The notes beneath the pieces are model-generated. The model did not search any database. It saw only the letters and a list, made by a program, of their open reading frames with translations, and was not told the origin of the DNA. Below, one piece after another: positions 25,408-35,238 of a stretch of 64,000 bases of DNA. Position numbers and translations under genes: made by a program. Each line of letters opens with the position of its first letter. The stretch's first letter is position 1. Source of the DNA: Alteromonas naphthalenivorans (GTDB lineage: Bacteria; Pseudomonadota; Gammaproteobacteria; Enterobacterales; Alteromonadaceae); contig NC_015554.1 in NCBI RefSeq assembly GCF_000213655.1, forward strand, positions 4,836,001-4,900,000. The letters are read 5' to 3'.

Positions 25408-27021
25408 CTACTTAACAACCGGCGGCGTTTCAAAGGTGTGATAGGGCGCAGGAGAGGGAATTTCCCACTCTAGTCCCTCAGCACCTTCCCACACTTGGGC
25501 AGATACTGGCTCACCCTGCTTCTTACAGGCTTTAATCAACAGTGCTAAGAAGATTAACTGCGACAGCCCAAAGGCAAAGCCGCCAAGGCTTATCCACTTA
25601 TTAAAGTCGGCAAACTGTAAGGCGTAGTCAGGAATACGACGTGGCATACCAGCCAGCCCCACAAAGTGCATCGGGAAGAACAACACATTTACCGACACAA
25701 GTGAGCACCAGAAATGCCATTTTGCTAGCGCCGTGTCGTACATTTTCCCTGTCCACTTGGGTAACCAATAATATACCGCAGCCATAATCGAGAAGATGGC
25801 GCCGGTGACCAGTACGTAGTGGAAATGTGCGACCACGAAATAGGTATCGTGGTATTGGAAGTCCACCGGCACGATGGCCAGCATTAATCCTGACAAGCCC
25901 CCAATGGTAAACAATACGATAAACGCAATGGCAAACATCATGGGCATTTCAAAGGTTAGAGAGCCCCGCCACATAGTCGCCACCCAGTTAAAGACCTTCA
26001 CGCCTGTAGGCACCGAGATAAGCATAGTGGCAAACATGAAGAACATTTCCATATACACCGGCATGCCGGTGGTAAACATATGGTGAGCCCATACCACAAA
26101 GGACAACAGCGCAATAGAGCCGGTGGCGTACACCATTGATGCGTAGCCAAACAGTTTTTTACGGGAAAACGTAGGGACAATTTGAGAGATAATACCAAAG
26201 GCCGGCAATATCATGATGTACACCTCAGGGTGCCCAAAGAACCAAAAGATATGCTGGAACATAACGGGGTCACCACCACCTGCTGCATCAAAGAAGCTGG
26301 TGCCAAAGAACTTATCTGTCAGCACCATGGTGACCGCCCCGGCTAACACTGGCATTACTGCAATAAGCAAGAAAGCAGTGATAAGCCAAGTCCACACGAA
26401 TAAAGGCATTTTCATCCACGTCATGCCAGGAGCTCGCATGTTGAATATGGTCACAATGACGTTAATAGCCCCCATAATGGAGGAGATACCCATGATATGT
26501 ACCGAGAACACAAACAATGCGGTTGAGTCACCACTGTAGGTGGTGGAAAGCGGGGCATAGAAGGTCCAACCAAATGCCGGACCGCCGCCCTCTAAAAATA
26601 GCGAGCTAAGCAGAATAAGAAAGGCGCCAGGTAATATCCAAAAGCTCCAGTTATTCATTCGCGGCAGAGCCATGTCTGGTGCACCTATCATCATAGGAAT
26701 TAGCCAGTTTGCAAGCCCCGTAAAGGCTGGCATTACCGCACCAAATACCATGATAAGGCCGTGCACAGTCGTCATTTGATTAAAGAAGTTTGGCACAACA
26801 ATTTGTAATCCAGGCTGAAATAGCTCAGCACGGATCACCATGGCCATGGCACCACCAATCAAAAACATGATAAAGGCGAACCATAAATACAAGGTGCCTA
26901 TATCTTTGTGGTTAGTGGTAAACAGCCATCGGGTTATTCCTTTTGGAATATGACTATGATAGTCATGATCTTCGTGATGCGCCGAGGTATCCGGCGCAAT
27001 GACATCAGTTGCTTTACTCAT
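25408..27021 (-). CDS. coxA: Cytochrome c oxidase subunit I
   Basis: A 537-residue protein with about twelve helices. Conserved ligands and channel residues are visible: MTTVHGLIMVFGAVMP (low-spin heme ligand His), FFGHPEVYIMILPAFG (CuB His cross-linked to Tyr), WAHHMFTTGMP (two CuB His), and VAHFHYVLVTG (heme a3 and heme a His). It is the heme-copper catalytic subunit of an A-type, aa3/caa3 oxidase. It starts 9 bp after coxB. Confidence 0.99.
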   Translation of the reverse strand: MSKATDVIAPDTSAHHEDHDYHSHIPKGITRWLFTTNHKDIGTLYLWFAFIMFLIGGAMAMVIRAELFQPGLQIVVPNFFNQMTTVHGLIMVFGAVMPAFTGLANWLIPMMIGAPDMALPRMNNWSFWILPGAFLILLSSLFLEGGGPAFGWTFYAPLSTTYSGDSTALFVFSVHIMGISSIMGAINVIVTIFNMRAPGMTWMKMPLFVWTWLITAFLLIAVMPVLAGAVTMVLTDKFFGTSFFDAAGGGDPVMFQHIFWFFGHPEVYIMILPAFGIISQIVPTFSRKKLFGYASMVYATGSIALLSFVVWAHHMFTTGMPVYMEMFFMFATMLISVPTGVKVFNWVATMWRGSLTFEMPMMFAIAFIVLFTIGGLSGLMLAIVPVDFQYHDTYFVVAHFHYVLVTGAIFSIMAAVYYWLPKWTGKMYDTALAKWHFWCSLVSVNVLFFPMHFVGLAGMPRRIPDYALQFADFNKWISLGGFAFGLSQLIFLALLIKACKKQGEPVSAQVWEGAEGLEWEIPSPAPYHTFETPPVVK

Positions 27022-27030
27022 TACGCACTC

Positions 27031-28206
27031 CTAGTTCCCATTAACGACGGCGTTAACATCTTTAGCCTGCACCATATCACCCGTGTTATTGCCCCACGCA
27101 TTTCGTTCGTAGGTCACCACAGCCGCAATGTCTTTCAGGCTTAGCATTTTTCCGAACGCCTGCATGGCTGTGCCGGTTTTACCGTTTAACACAATATCGA
27201 TATGTGCAGTTTGGTCTTCAAGCACCATCTCACTGCCTTTAAGCGCAGGGAAAACGCCGGGTAGCCCCTCGCCGTTAGGCATATGGCAAGCCGCACAAGT
27301 AGCGTTGTAAACCCGCTTGCCTTCATCCATAAGTTCATCCATCGACATATTCATCGACAGTAAACGCTGCTCTTCTTCTTTCGCTTGGCGAGCGGCTTCT
27401 TCTTGTTCATTCATCCAAGCATCAAATTCGGCAGGCTCTTTAGCAATGACCACAACCGGCATAAAGCCATGATCTTTTCCGCAAAGCTCGGCACACTGTC
27501 CACGATAAATACCAGGCTCGTTCACCTTTGCCCAAGACTCATTAATAAACCCTGGATTAGCATCTTTTTTCACTGCAAAGTCCGGTACCCACCACGAGTG
27601 AATAACGTCATCAGAGGTAATAAGAAAGCGCACTTTTTGCCCTGTGGGGATTACCAACGGGCGGTCGACTTCCAACAGATAGTTCGCGCCTTTTTCGAAT
27701 TTATTTTCAATTTGCTCTCGCTGCGTCGCCATTAACGAATAGAACTCAACGTCTCTGTCCATATACCGGTAATGCCACTTCCACTGGGAACCAGTAACGA
27801 CAACGGTAAGATCGGGTTCGCTGGTATCTTCCATCGCTATAAGGGTTTTAGCGGCAGGAATAGCCATAAGAATAAGAATGATGAAAGGCACTACTGTCCA
27901 TGCAATTTCCACTTTTACATTTTCATGGAAGTGAGCGGGCTTAGCGCCTCTGGATTTACGGTGCAAGTACATTGAGGCAAACATAACCCCGAAAACCGCA
28001 ACAGCGATTGCGATACAGATAAAGAACATCAACATATGCAGGTCGTATACTTGACCACTTATGTCTGTTGCGCCTCGCCGCAAATTAATGGAAGAGCCTT
28101 CGCCCGTTGCTGCATCAGCAAACAGTAGTGGCGAAGTAAGCAAAAGTGGAAGCCCGTAAAGCCACTTTGTCGCTTGTGTCGCCGCTTGTGTCGTTACTCG
28201 TTTCAC
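27031..28206 (-). CDS. coxB: Cytochrome c oxidase subunit II with fused cytochrome c domain
   Basis: A 391-residue subunit II. A signal peptide is followed by two membrane helices, the CuA domain with DDVIHSWWVPDFAVK and the Cys/His/Met cluster RGQCAELCGKDHGFMP, and a C-terminal cytochrome c domain with CAACH (heme c) and a later Met ligand (GTAMQAFGKML). The fused heme makes this a caa3-type oxidase that takes electrons through its own c domain. It heads the cluster after a 583-bp non-coding gap that should hold its promoter. Confidence 0.98.
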   Translation of the reverse strand: MKRVTTQAATQATKWLYGLPLLLTSPLLFADAATGEGSSINLRRGATDISGQVYDLHMLMFFICIAIAVAVFGVMFASMYLHRKSRGAKPAHFHENVKVEIAWTVVPFIILILMAIPAAKTLIAMEDTSEPDLTVVVTGSQWKWHYRYMDRDVEFYSLMATQREQIENKFEKGANYLLEVDRPLVIPTGQKVRFLITSDDVIHSWWVPDFAVKKDANPGFINESWAKVNEPGIYRGQCAELCGKDHGFMPVVVIAKEPAEFDAWMNEQEEAARQAKEEEQRLLSMNMSMDELMDEGKRVYNATCAACHMPNGEGLPGVFPALKGSEMVLEDQTAHIDIVLNGKTGTAMQAFGKMLSLKDIAAVVTYERNAWGNNTGDMVQAKDVNAVVNGN

Positions 28207-28743
28207 TCAACACCTCCGTTATAACAGAAGCATTAACGCAATAGATGCGCTGCGCTTCTGGCAACTGATACCCGAAATCCAACTCTTAACTTAACTGCCC
28301 AGCATTAGTTGTAAAACAAAGTTACAGCTATTGTTATTATTTTGTTAAAAACAGTATAAGAATTGCTCAATAAAACGCACAAGTCTAGTCTTTTCTAAGA
28401 AAAAACAATTGCAGCGTTTAATTTTTAATCAACGTGGTATGACAGAGAAGTGAATGACGTCACAGCGTATGGACGTTACACCGGTATTTAGCGAGCCTGT
28501 TTGAAACGCTCATTTTGAACGAGATGGGCAAATAGAAGCAGCCAATAAGTTGCTTATTATCAAAAGCTAGTTACGCACTTATGATTGCTTTTCAAACAAA
28601 ACAGATAACTAAAATAGCGCGAGTTAGCACTAAAAAAGGTGACATAAATAGGATAAAATATGTGGGAGCGGTATTTGGTGGCTTTTGAGGAATTTCTTAG
28701 GCTTAACTACGATTATTGTGTAAGCAAGGTATGGTAAACATAC
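28207..28743. other. Non-coding gap upstream of coxB
   Basis: An AT-rich stretch with no credible gene. It must contain the coxB operon promoter (minus strand). A perfect TGACGTCA octamer occurs at about 28455. I see no RNA gene or clear operator otherwise. Confidence 0.5.
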
Positions 28744-28768
28744 AAAAAAGCGGCCTATAAGCCGCTTT
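28744..28768 (-). terminator. Rho-independent terminator of lexA
   Basis: Read on the minus strand, AAAGCGGC and GCCGCTTT form an 8-bp stem with a 6-base loop and a T tract follows. It lies just after the lexA stop. Confidence 0.85.
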
Positions 28769-28789
28769 CTTTACTAAATAGCTAAAAGG

Positions 28790-29416
28790 TTACATCCAAT
28801 CAGCATTTCGAATAACACCAACGGCAATTCCTTCAATGGAAAAAGGCTCTGACGCTAAGTCGACTTTAATCGGTGAAAATTCATCATTTTCAGCGTGAAG
28901 TAATACTTCGCGACCACGCTTTTCAAGGCGTTTAACAGTAACGTCTTCATCGACACGTGCTACTACCACCTGCCCATTATGGACGTCCGTCGTGCGGTGC
29001 ACGGCTAACAAGTCACCATCCAGTATACCAATGTCTTTCATACTCATACCGCTTACACGAAGTAAGAAGTCGGCGTGAGGCTGAAACAGGGCAGGGTCGA
29101 CCTTATAATGAGACTCTATATGCTCTTGCGCTAGAATCGGCTCGCCCGCAGCCACGCGACCAATAAGAGGTAGACCTTCTTCTTCAGGGGTTTCATCTTC
29201 AAGAGGAATATTCAACTTAATACCACGAGAAGTGCCTGGAAGTATTTCGATGACGCCTTTACGGGCCAACGCTTTTAAATGTTCTTCAGCGGCATTCGCA
29301 GAACGAAAACCTAAATGACGGGCAATTTCTGCACGGGTAGGCGGCATGCCAGTTTCGAGCATCGTTGTTTTTATAAGCTCGAGAACTTCTGTTTGTCTTG
29401 CTGTGAGTGGGCGCAT
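28790..29416 (-). CDS. lexA: SOS repressor LexA
   Basis: A 208-residue LexA. The N-terminal winged helix-turn-helix ([20 protein letters not shown]) is followed by the self-cleavage site Ala-Gly in GRVAAGEPI (A90-G91) and the Ser/Lys dyad: Ser125 in [10 protein letters not shown] and Lys162 in [12 protein letters not shown], with the same 37-residue spacing as the E. coli pair. It represses DNA-repair genes until RecA filaments trigger cleavage. Two SOS boxes lie just upstream, so it is autoregulated. Confidence 0.99.
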   Translation of the reverse strand: MRPLTARQTEVLELIKTTMLETGMPPTRAEIARHLGFRSANAAEEHLKALARKGVIEILPGTSRGIKLNIPLEDETPEEEGLPLIGRVAAGEPILAQEHIESHYKVDPALFQPHADFLLRVSGMSMKDIGILDGDLLAVHRTTDVHNGQVVVARVDEDVTVKRLEKRGREVLLHAENDEFSPIKVDLASEPFSIEGIAVGVIRNADWM

Positions 29417-29423
29417 AAAAGAC

Positions 29424-29458
29424 CTGTCTGTCTATACAGTTCCTGTAAGTATATACAC
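29424..29458 (-). promoter_or_regulatory. Two LexA (SOS) boxes upstream of lexA
   Basis: A CTG-N10-CAG box occupies 29424-29439 (CTGTCTGTCTATACAG) and a near-consensus CTG-N10-CAC box occupies 29443-29458 (CTGTAAGTATATACAC). They lie 8 and 27 bp upstream of the lexA ATG, the paired arrangement known for lexA autoregulation in enterobacteria. Confidence 0.88.
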
Positions 29459-29523
29459 CTAAAAGGAAATGACAAGCACAAAGCTCTGCAAAGCAATTTT
29501 TTTTCATCGGCCTAACCACAACG

Positions 29524-29548
29524 AAAAAGCGGCCATCAAAGCCGCTTT
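29524..29548 (-). terminator. Rho-independent terminator of the TonB receptor gene
   Basis: AAAGCGGC (29526-29533) pairs with GCCGCTTT (29541-29548) across a 7-base loop; on the minus strand a T tract follows. The stem sequence is the same as that of the lexA terminator about 780 bp away. Confidence 0.82.
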
Positions 29549-29572
29549 ATTTATCACTACCATTCAGCGTGA

Positions 29573-31687
29573 CTAAAACTTATATTGCAAACTCACACGC
29601 GCATTAAGCGGCTCGCCGGTAGCAATATTGTTGTCGTTGTGTGCTGACGGGAAATAGTCTTCATCGAATACGTTTTCCACGTTTAGCTGAATTTTAACGT
29701 CTTCGCTGTAATCGTAATACACTGCAGCGTCTACGCGAACAAAGTCAGGTAGTTCAACGGTATTATTTAAAGAGGCATACTGCTCAGATTGATAAATCAC
29801 GCCTAATGCAACACGCCACTTATCGTTAACTTCATACTGGTTCCATAACGTCAGCATGTGTTCTGGTAGCTGTGCTAAGTCGCGATTTGCCAGTGCGCCG
29901 TCTACAATGCGGCCCATTTCTTCGCCATCAAGGTTGCTATACCCAGCATTTATTACCCAACGCTCTGAAAGCTTGCCCACCACCTGCACTTCAAAACCTT
30001 TGGTTTCGGTGCCAGTTAAAATAGACGCTTCTGGGTTGTTAGGATCCTGCGCTGTGCCGTTTTCACGTTCAACTTCAAATGCCGCCGCGGTTACGCTAAG
30101 TGAGTCAGAGAAATTCCATTTAACGCCAATTTCTTTGTTTTCAAATTCTTCAGCTTCCAGCGCTTGGCTTGTAAGCGACAGGGAAAGGAATTGATCACCT
30201 GAACGAGGTAAAAACGATTTGCTGTAACTGGCGTAAATCGAAACTGATTCTGCAGGCTTGTAAATTAGGCCTGCACGAGGAGACACTTGTGAATCAGAGC
30301 TCGAAAGAAAACCACTGTTACCATCGTCGGCACCGTTAGCTACTTCAATACTGTCTACCACATCGATATCAAAATTATCGTAGCGAAGACCGGCAACCAC
30401 AATCCAATTCTCGTTAAGCTTAATTTCATCTTGCACGAACGCTGAGGTAAAGGTGACGTCTGACGCACGATCTCTTACTGGGTCCGTCAGCGTCATTGAA
30501 GGAATAACCAATGGGTCGCTAAACACAAAGGATACTTGGTCGTCTTGGCTGTCTGCAAAAAATGCATCACGACGAGTATTTTCTGTATCTTGGCTACCGT
30601 ACTCCATTCCTGTTAGTAAGGTATGGTTGATATCACCTGTCGCAAATTGCCCGATAAGGTTCAATTGAACCAACGCATTCTCACGAGTAGTGGTATCGCG
30701 ATAACCGTCTAACGTAACCGTACCTGCATCAGCGTCAAAATTAACGGGGTACAAGTTTTGATAAGCTTTGTCATAGTCAGCAAACTGAACGGTACCGTTC
30801 AAGTTCCAACTCTGCGATAGTGCATGATCAACACGAACACGGGCAATATGTGCTTCAAGGGTAGTATTGTTGAAATCTGGATCACCAAAGTAGGTGTCGT
30901 CATAGCCTTCTAGCGGCGCACCATCTAATGAAGGTATACCTCTATCGACTAAACGGTCATCGTTTACGTATTCGTAAGATGCAACCACCGTGGTGTCGTC
31001 GTTAGCCATCCATGTATAGGTGGGGTTAATGGCGTAACGTTCACCATCTTTAAAATCACGATGATTATCAATACTGTCAAACACACCATTAAAACGAAAA
31101 GCATTGTTCGCATCTATGGCTTTATTGGTATCTATACTAATAGAACCTGCACCAAAGGTATCAATACCTGCTGACAGCGTAGTGAAATCTTCAGCGCTAC
31201 TGGCCACTTTAGTCACACGGTTAACCACGCCACCGCCACCTCCACGGCCAAATAAAAGCGCGTTCGCGCCACGCAATATTTCAACGCGCTCTAAGTTATA
31301 TAGCGGGCGAAAGTACTGAACGTCGTCACGAAGACCGTCAACAAAGAAATCCGCAGTCGTGTTCTGACCACGAATAGTCACTTGATCGCGATGATCTTCA
31401 CCCAATCCAATGCTCACCCCTGGGGTGTATTGCATAACATCAGCAATGCTAAACAATGCTTGTTCTGAAATTTGTGCTGCGCTTACAACAGATACTGACT
31501 GCGGCACGTTAACTAATAATGTAGGGGTTTTAACCGCTGTGGCGACTTGTTGACCAAAGAATGCGCCGCGTACGGTAATACGCTCAACGCTTTCTTCTGA
31601 CTCAGTTATATTTTCTTGAGCCAAAACAGATGTGCCATAAAGTGCTAATAGAACAGCAGTAGAAATAGTTGCTTTACCAAGTTTCAA
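29573..31687 (-). CDS. TonB-dependent siderophore receptor
   Basis: A 704-residue outer-membrane receptor. A signal peptide (TAVLLALYGTSVLAQ, cleavage near residue 23) leads to the plug domain (LLVNVPQSVSVVSAAQIS; IADVMQYTPGVSIG; VTIRGQNTTADFFVDGLRDD; LERVEILRGANALLFGRGG) and then a 22-strand barrel ending in the terminal Phe of VSLQYKF. The plug is of the FhuE/Fiu kind that imports ferric catecholate or hydroxamate siderophores. A candidate Fur box upstream supports iron control. The exact siderophore cannot be told. Confidence 0.95.
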   Translation of the reverse strand: MKLGKATISTAVLLALYGTSVLAQENITESEESVERITVRGAFFGQQVATAVKTPTLLVNVPQSVSVVSAAQISEQALFSIADVMQYTPGVSIGLGEDHRDQVTIRGQNTTADFFVDGLRDDVQYFRPLYNLERVEILRGANALLFGRGGGGGVVNRVTKVASSAEDFTTLSAGIDTFGAGSISIDTNKAIDANNAFRFNGVFDSIDNHRDFKDGERYAINPTYTWMANDDTTVVASYEYVNDDRLVDRGIPSLDGAPLEGYDDTYFGDPDFNNTTLEAHIARVRVDHALSQSWNLNGTVQFADYDKAYQNLYPVNFDADAGTVTLDGYRDTTTRENALVQLNLIGQFATGDINHTLLTGMEYGSQDTENTRRDAFFADSQDDQVSFVFSDPLVIPSMTLTDPVRDRASDVTFTSAFVQDEIKLNENWIVVAGLRYDNFDIDVVDSIEVANGADDGNSGFLSSSDSQVSPRAGLIYKPAESVSIYASYSKSFLPRSGDQFLSLSLTSQALEAEEFENKEIGVKWNFSDSLSVTAAAFEVERENGTAQDPNNPEASILTGTETKGFEVQVVGKLSERWVINAGYSNLDGEEMGRIVDGALANRDLAQLPEHMLTLWNQYEVNDKWRVALGVIYQSEQYASLNNTVELPDFVRVDAAVYYDYSEDVKIQLNVENVFDEDYFPSAHNDNNIATGEPLNARVSLQYKF

Positions 31688-31721
31688 GCAAGTCTCCTCG
31701 AGTGATAATTCAAACAGTATT

Positions 31722-31740
31722 GAAAATGATAGATATTCTT
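31722..31740 (-). promoter_or_regulatory. Candidate Fur box upstream of the TonB receptor
   Basis: GAAAATGATAGATATTCTT matches the 19-bp Fur consensus GATAATGATAATCATTATC at 13 positions by eye and lies 35-53 bp before the receptor ATG. This is a moderate match, made more likely by the gene it precedes. Confidence 0.6.
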
Positions 31741-31969
31741 ATTTAGAGCGGATTCTAGTCAGATTTATCAATAATTAAAAGGTATATTAATAAAAATTAA
31801 ACTTTTGTTATAAATGACTCCGTCAGCTTAACGAGACAGTTTATTGAAACCGACCTTTCGAATCGGCTCAGTACCCTCAATGGTATCTAGGTCGAGGTGA
31901 CAAGATTGCTATTAAGGCATAAAGTAAACCTTCTTCTAGCTATGCTTAATCAGAGTATTGAATTCCATC

Positions 31970-32452
31970 ATGTTGCATTACCTCGACTATATCCCCGAGT
32001 TGGCCCCCCATTTCGACCGCATAAATAGAGAGTGGATAACCAAGATGTTTCATTTAGAGAGTATTGATGAGGCTGTTATTGGTTACCCGCAGCGCAACAT
32101 TATCGATGAAGGTGGATACATTTGGTTTGCTGAACATCCCGACTTTGGCATTGTAGGTACATGTGCATTAATGAAAAAAGGAGAAGGAGTATTCGAACTT
32201 ACTAAGATGGGAGTGGTCAGTGAAGCCAGAGGATTAAAAGTAGGGGAAGGCTTGTTACAGCATGTGTTGAATCACGCCCCTGCCATTGCTTTTAATACAC
32301 TATTTCTTTTAACCAATAAGAAGTGCGAAGCCGCCATTCATCTTTATGAGAAAAATGGCTTTGTTCATTGTGAAGAAATCATGCAAAAATTTGGTTGTGC
32401 TTATGAACGCTGCGACGTGGCAATGCATTATAAAGGTACTGTCACCAACTGA
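31970..32452 (+). CDS. GNAT family N-acetyltransferase
   Basis: A 160-residue protein from ATG 31970 (a TTG at 31958 would add four residues). The GNAT core is seen in FELTKMGVVSEARGLKVGEG (acetyl-CoA loop) and NTLFLLTNKKCEAAIHLYEK, NGFVHC at the end. N-terminal residues IPELAPHFDRINREWITKMF are typical of small MarR-linked GNAT proteins. It stands alone between the siderophore receptor and plsB; substrate unknown. Confidence 0.9.
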   Translation: MLHYLDYIPELAPHFDRINREWITKMFHLESIDEAVIGYPQRNIIDEGGYIWFAEHPDFGIVGTCALMKKGEGVFELTKMGVVSEARGLKVGEGLLQHVLNHAPAIAFNTLFLLTNKKCEAAIHLYEKNGFVHCEEIMQKFGCAYERCDVAMHYKGTVTN

Positions 32453-32597
32453 TGGGTGAGTAAAAATACGCTCAATCAATATGCTATGGCAACGATTTAT
32501 ACTAATGATGCTTTCAAACAGCCCCACGCCCTCTGCAAGACTTTGCATGAGATGTGGTACACTTCTCCCGTTTTAATTTCATAGGATTACAGAATTC

Positions 32598-35045
32598 ATG
32601 TCGTGGATGCGAAAAGCCCTTTTGTCGCTATTTCATTATCCTGTTAAGTTGCTGGTTAAAGCCCACAGCATTCCCGTAAACGTAGAAACTGAGCTTGGCA
32701 TTGATAAGTCGAAGCCCATCGTTTACTTGCTTCCAGCAAACTCGGTAACCGATCAATTAGCGCTTAGAATGTCAACAGAAGCACTAGGCCTACCGAGCCC
32801 GACTGATACGCTTACGTTGGCGGGTAGAGAATACCCTTCTACATTGTTTTTGCGTAAAACCCAGCCGATATTTCGTTCACAAGCAGACGATACGGGTATT
32901 GAAGATGTATTTACTGACTTGTTTCATTTGCACAGAGATCATCATCAATTAGATCTTCAAGTGGTTCCGGTATTTGTAACCTGGGGCCGAGCGCCTGGCC
33001 GAGGAACGCCAGGGTTAGCCGATCTTATTGCCGACAATGCAGCGCCAAGTTGGCTAAGAAAACTCTTTATCGTGATGTTCTTGGGCCGCGATAATTTTAT
33101 TAATTACTCAAAAGCGGTATCGGCTCGCGCCATGTCAAATCAACATGGCAGTGATAAAAGCATTGCACACAAGTTAGTGCGTGTAGCGAGTACTCACTTT
33201 CAGCGTAAACGCCAAAGTATGACCGGCCCTACCTTGTTAGAGCGCCAAGAGCTGAACAACAGCGTACTAGGTTCTGATGCCGTGCGCCGTGCTATGGCTG
33301 AAGAATCTCGCAGTAAAAAAATTACCCATGACGCATCTAAAGACAGAGCGCAATCATACGTTACCGAAATAGCCGCAGATTACCGCGAAGGACTTATACG
33401 TTTTGGCGATCGACTGCTTACTCGTATTTGGAACAAAATTTACAATGGTATAAGTGTTGGCCACTCCGAACGTATTCGAGAGCTTGCCGCAAACGGCCAT
33501 GAGATTGTTTACGTGCCTTGTCACCGCAGCCATATGGATTACCTTTTGCTGACCTACGTGATTTATCATGAAGGTATGGTAACCCCTCACATTGCCGCCG
33601 GTATTAACCTAAACTTCTGGCCGGTGGGTAAGATTTTCCGCCGTGGTGGTGCCTTTTTCTTACGCCGAAGCTTTGCTGGTAATAAGCTATATACCGCCGT
33701 GTTCCGCGAATATTTAGAGTTACTTTTCAATAAAGGCTATTCAGTTAAGTATTACCCTGAAGGTGGCCGCAGCCGCACTGGTCGTCTTATTCCGCCCAAA
33801 ACAGGCATGCTAGCCATGACCATTCAGGCCATGTTGAAGGGTGTGAATAGGCCTGTTAGCTTGGTACCTGTCTATATTGGCTACGAAAACGTGATGGAAG
33901 TGAAAAGCTATCTGAATGAGCTTAAGGGTACTAAGAAGCAAAAAGAATCGAACTGGCAAGTGTTCTCGGCTATTCGCAAGCTTAGAAACTACGGTCATGG
34001 TTATGTAAACTTTGGTGAGCCTATTCAGCTGAATCAATTTTTGGAAACCCATGTGCCAAATTGGCGTGACTGCCGTGATGCTGAGCCAGAGAAAAAGCCG
34101 GCATGGTTAACGCCAGCGGTAAACGAGCTGGCTAACAATGTGATGACCAGAATTAATCGCGCAGCAGCGGTTAATGGTATGGCGCTAACGTCACTGTGTT
34201 TACTGTCATCGAAAACACAAACCATGAGTGAGTCTGAGCTTAAACAAGCGATGGGCGACTTTATTAGTTTGTTCAAGAATGTGCCTTTCAGTGCCGATGC
34301 CACCATACCTGATGCTAGTGCGAAGGAATTGTTTGACGATACCTTGAAGCTTGGCAAGTTTGAGGTTGAAGAAGACGACTATGGTCGGTTAATTAGCCCC
34401 AAACCTAAGTCAGCGGTTTATCTCACCTACTATCGCAACAATATTTTGCACTTATTTGCATTGCCGGGCTTAATTATGGCCTGTGTATTTGCTCATAAAG
34501 GCACAAGTAAAGCGACAGTATTTCAGTTAATTGCTGCGTTATACCCACTACTTCAACGCGAGTTATTTTTACACTTGTCTCAAGACGAAGCCCTTACTCA
34601 TACCGATGCGCTTATTGATGCATTAGTCGACCAAGGTCTTCTGCGAGTCAAAGAAGGTGATTTACTTCCACCTGATGCTCAGCAAAAGCAATTTCATTCA
34701 GCCTGGCTATTGAGCCGCTGCATGCAAGAAACCTTGCAGCGTTACGCGGTAGTACTGACTATTTTGGATAAAGAAAAAGTGATTAGTCGCGGGGCACTCG
34801 AACGCACTAGTCGCCAAGTGGCAGAACGTTTATCTACCCTTTATGGGTTAAGCTCCCCAGAGTTTTACGATAAGAACGTACTGTCTAGCTTTATTAGTGC
34901 GTTAAAAGATAACCATTGGTTAGATTCTACTGAAAATGGAAGCCTGAAATACTCTGAAGAGTGTGAAGCGCTTCGCGAAGACGTGATGGCACTAGTATGG
35001 CCTGAAATGACCCAGCATCTTGAGAATGTGGTCTTGCATAACTAG
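32598..35045 (+). CDS. plsB: Glycerol-3-phosphate 1-O-acyltransferase
   Basis: An 815-residue protein of full PlsB length. The acyltransferase motifs are in order: HX4D in CHRSHMDYLLL (about 310-318), GAFFLRRSF, YYPEGGRSRTGRL (FPEG-type block) and VSLVPVYIGYENV. It joins acyl chains from acyl-CoA or acyl-ACP to the sn-1 position of glycerol-3-phosphate, the first step of phospholipid synthesis, at the inner membrane. It has its own strong terminator. Confidence 0.99.
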   Translation: MSWMRKALLSLFHYPVKLLVKAHSIPVNVETELGIDKSKPIVYLLPANSVTDQLALRMSTEALGLPSPTDTLTLAGREYPSTLFLRKTQPIFRSQADDTGIEDVFTDLFHLHRDHHQLDLQVVPVFVTWGRAPGRGTPGLADLIADNAAPSWLRKLFIVMFLGRDNFINYSKAVSARAMSNQHGSDKSIAHKLVRVASTHFQRKRQSMTGPTLLERQELNNSVLGSDAVRRAMAEESRSKKITHDASKDRAQSYVTEIAADYREGLIRFGDRLLTRIWNKIYNGISVGHSERIRELAANGHEIVYVPCHRSHMDYLLLTYVIYHEGMVTPHIAAGINLNFWPVGKIFRRGGAFFLRRSFAGNKLYTAVFREYLELLFNKGYSVKYYPEGGRSRTGRLIPPKTGMLAMTIQAMLKGVNRPVSLVPVYIGYENVMEVKSYLNELKGTKKQKESNWQVFSAIRKLRNYGHGYVNFGEPIQLNQFLETHVPNWRDCRDAEPEKKPAWLTPAVNELANNVMTRINRAAAVNGMALTSLCLLSSKTQTMSESELKQAMGDFISLFKNVPFSADATIPDASAKELFDDTLKLGKFEVEEDDYGRLISPKPKSAVYLTYYRNNILHLFALPGLIMACVFAHKGTSKATVFQLIAALYPLLQRELFLHLSQDEALTHTDALIDALVDQGLLRVKEGDLLPPDAQQKQFHSAWLLSRCMQETLQRYAVVLTILDKEKVISRGALERTSRQVAERLSTLYGLSSPEFYDKNVLSSFISALKDNHWLDSTENGSLKYSEECEALREDVMALVWPEMTQHLENVVLHN

Positions 35046-35120
35046 TTTACTTCGTCGATTGGAATGCAGCTAGCTACTCGATAATCGGCTGCTCAGTGAA
35101 GAGACTGCTATCGATGACAC

Positions 35121-35156
35121 AAAAAAGCCGAAACGTTACATCGTTTCGGCTTTTTT
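35121..35156. terminator. Bidirectional terminator between plsB and ilvA
   Basis: AAAAAAGCCGAAACG and CGTTTCGGCTTTTTT form a 15-bp perfect stem with a 6-base loop. It has T tracts on both strands and lies between the convergent plsB and ilvA genes, so it can serve both. Confidence 0.93.
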
Positions 35157-35238
35157 ATTGATTTGGAATACGCTTTACCTCGCCCCAAGGTAAGCCATGC
35201 TTAACTTGAAGCGAGGTAAAGCGAAAACGGTTTGCTCT

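Noticed and set aside
28207..28743. Possible small RNA or gene upstream of coxB
   Set aside because: No frame with coding character, no terminator-promoter pair and no recognisable RNA structure could be shown.
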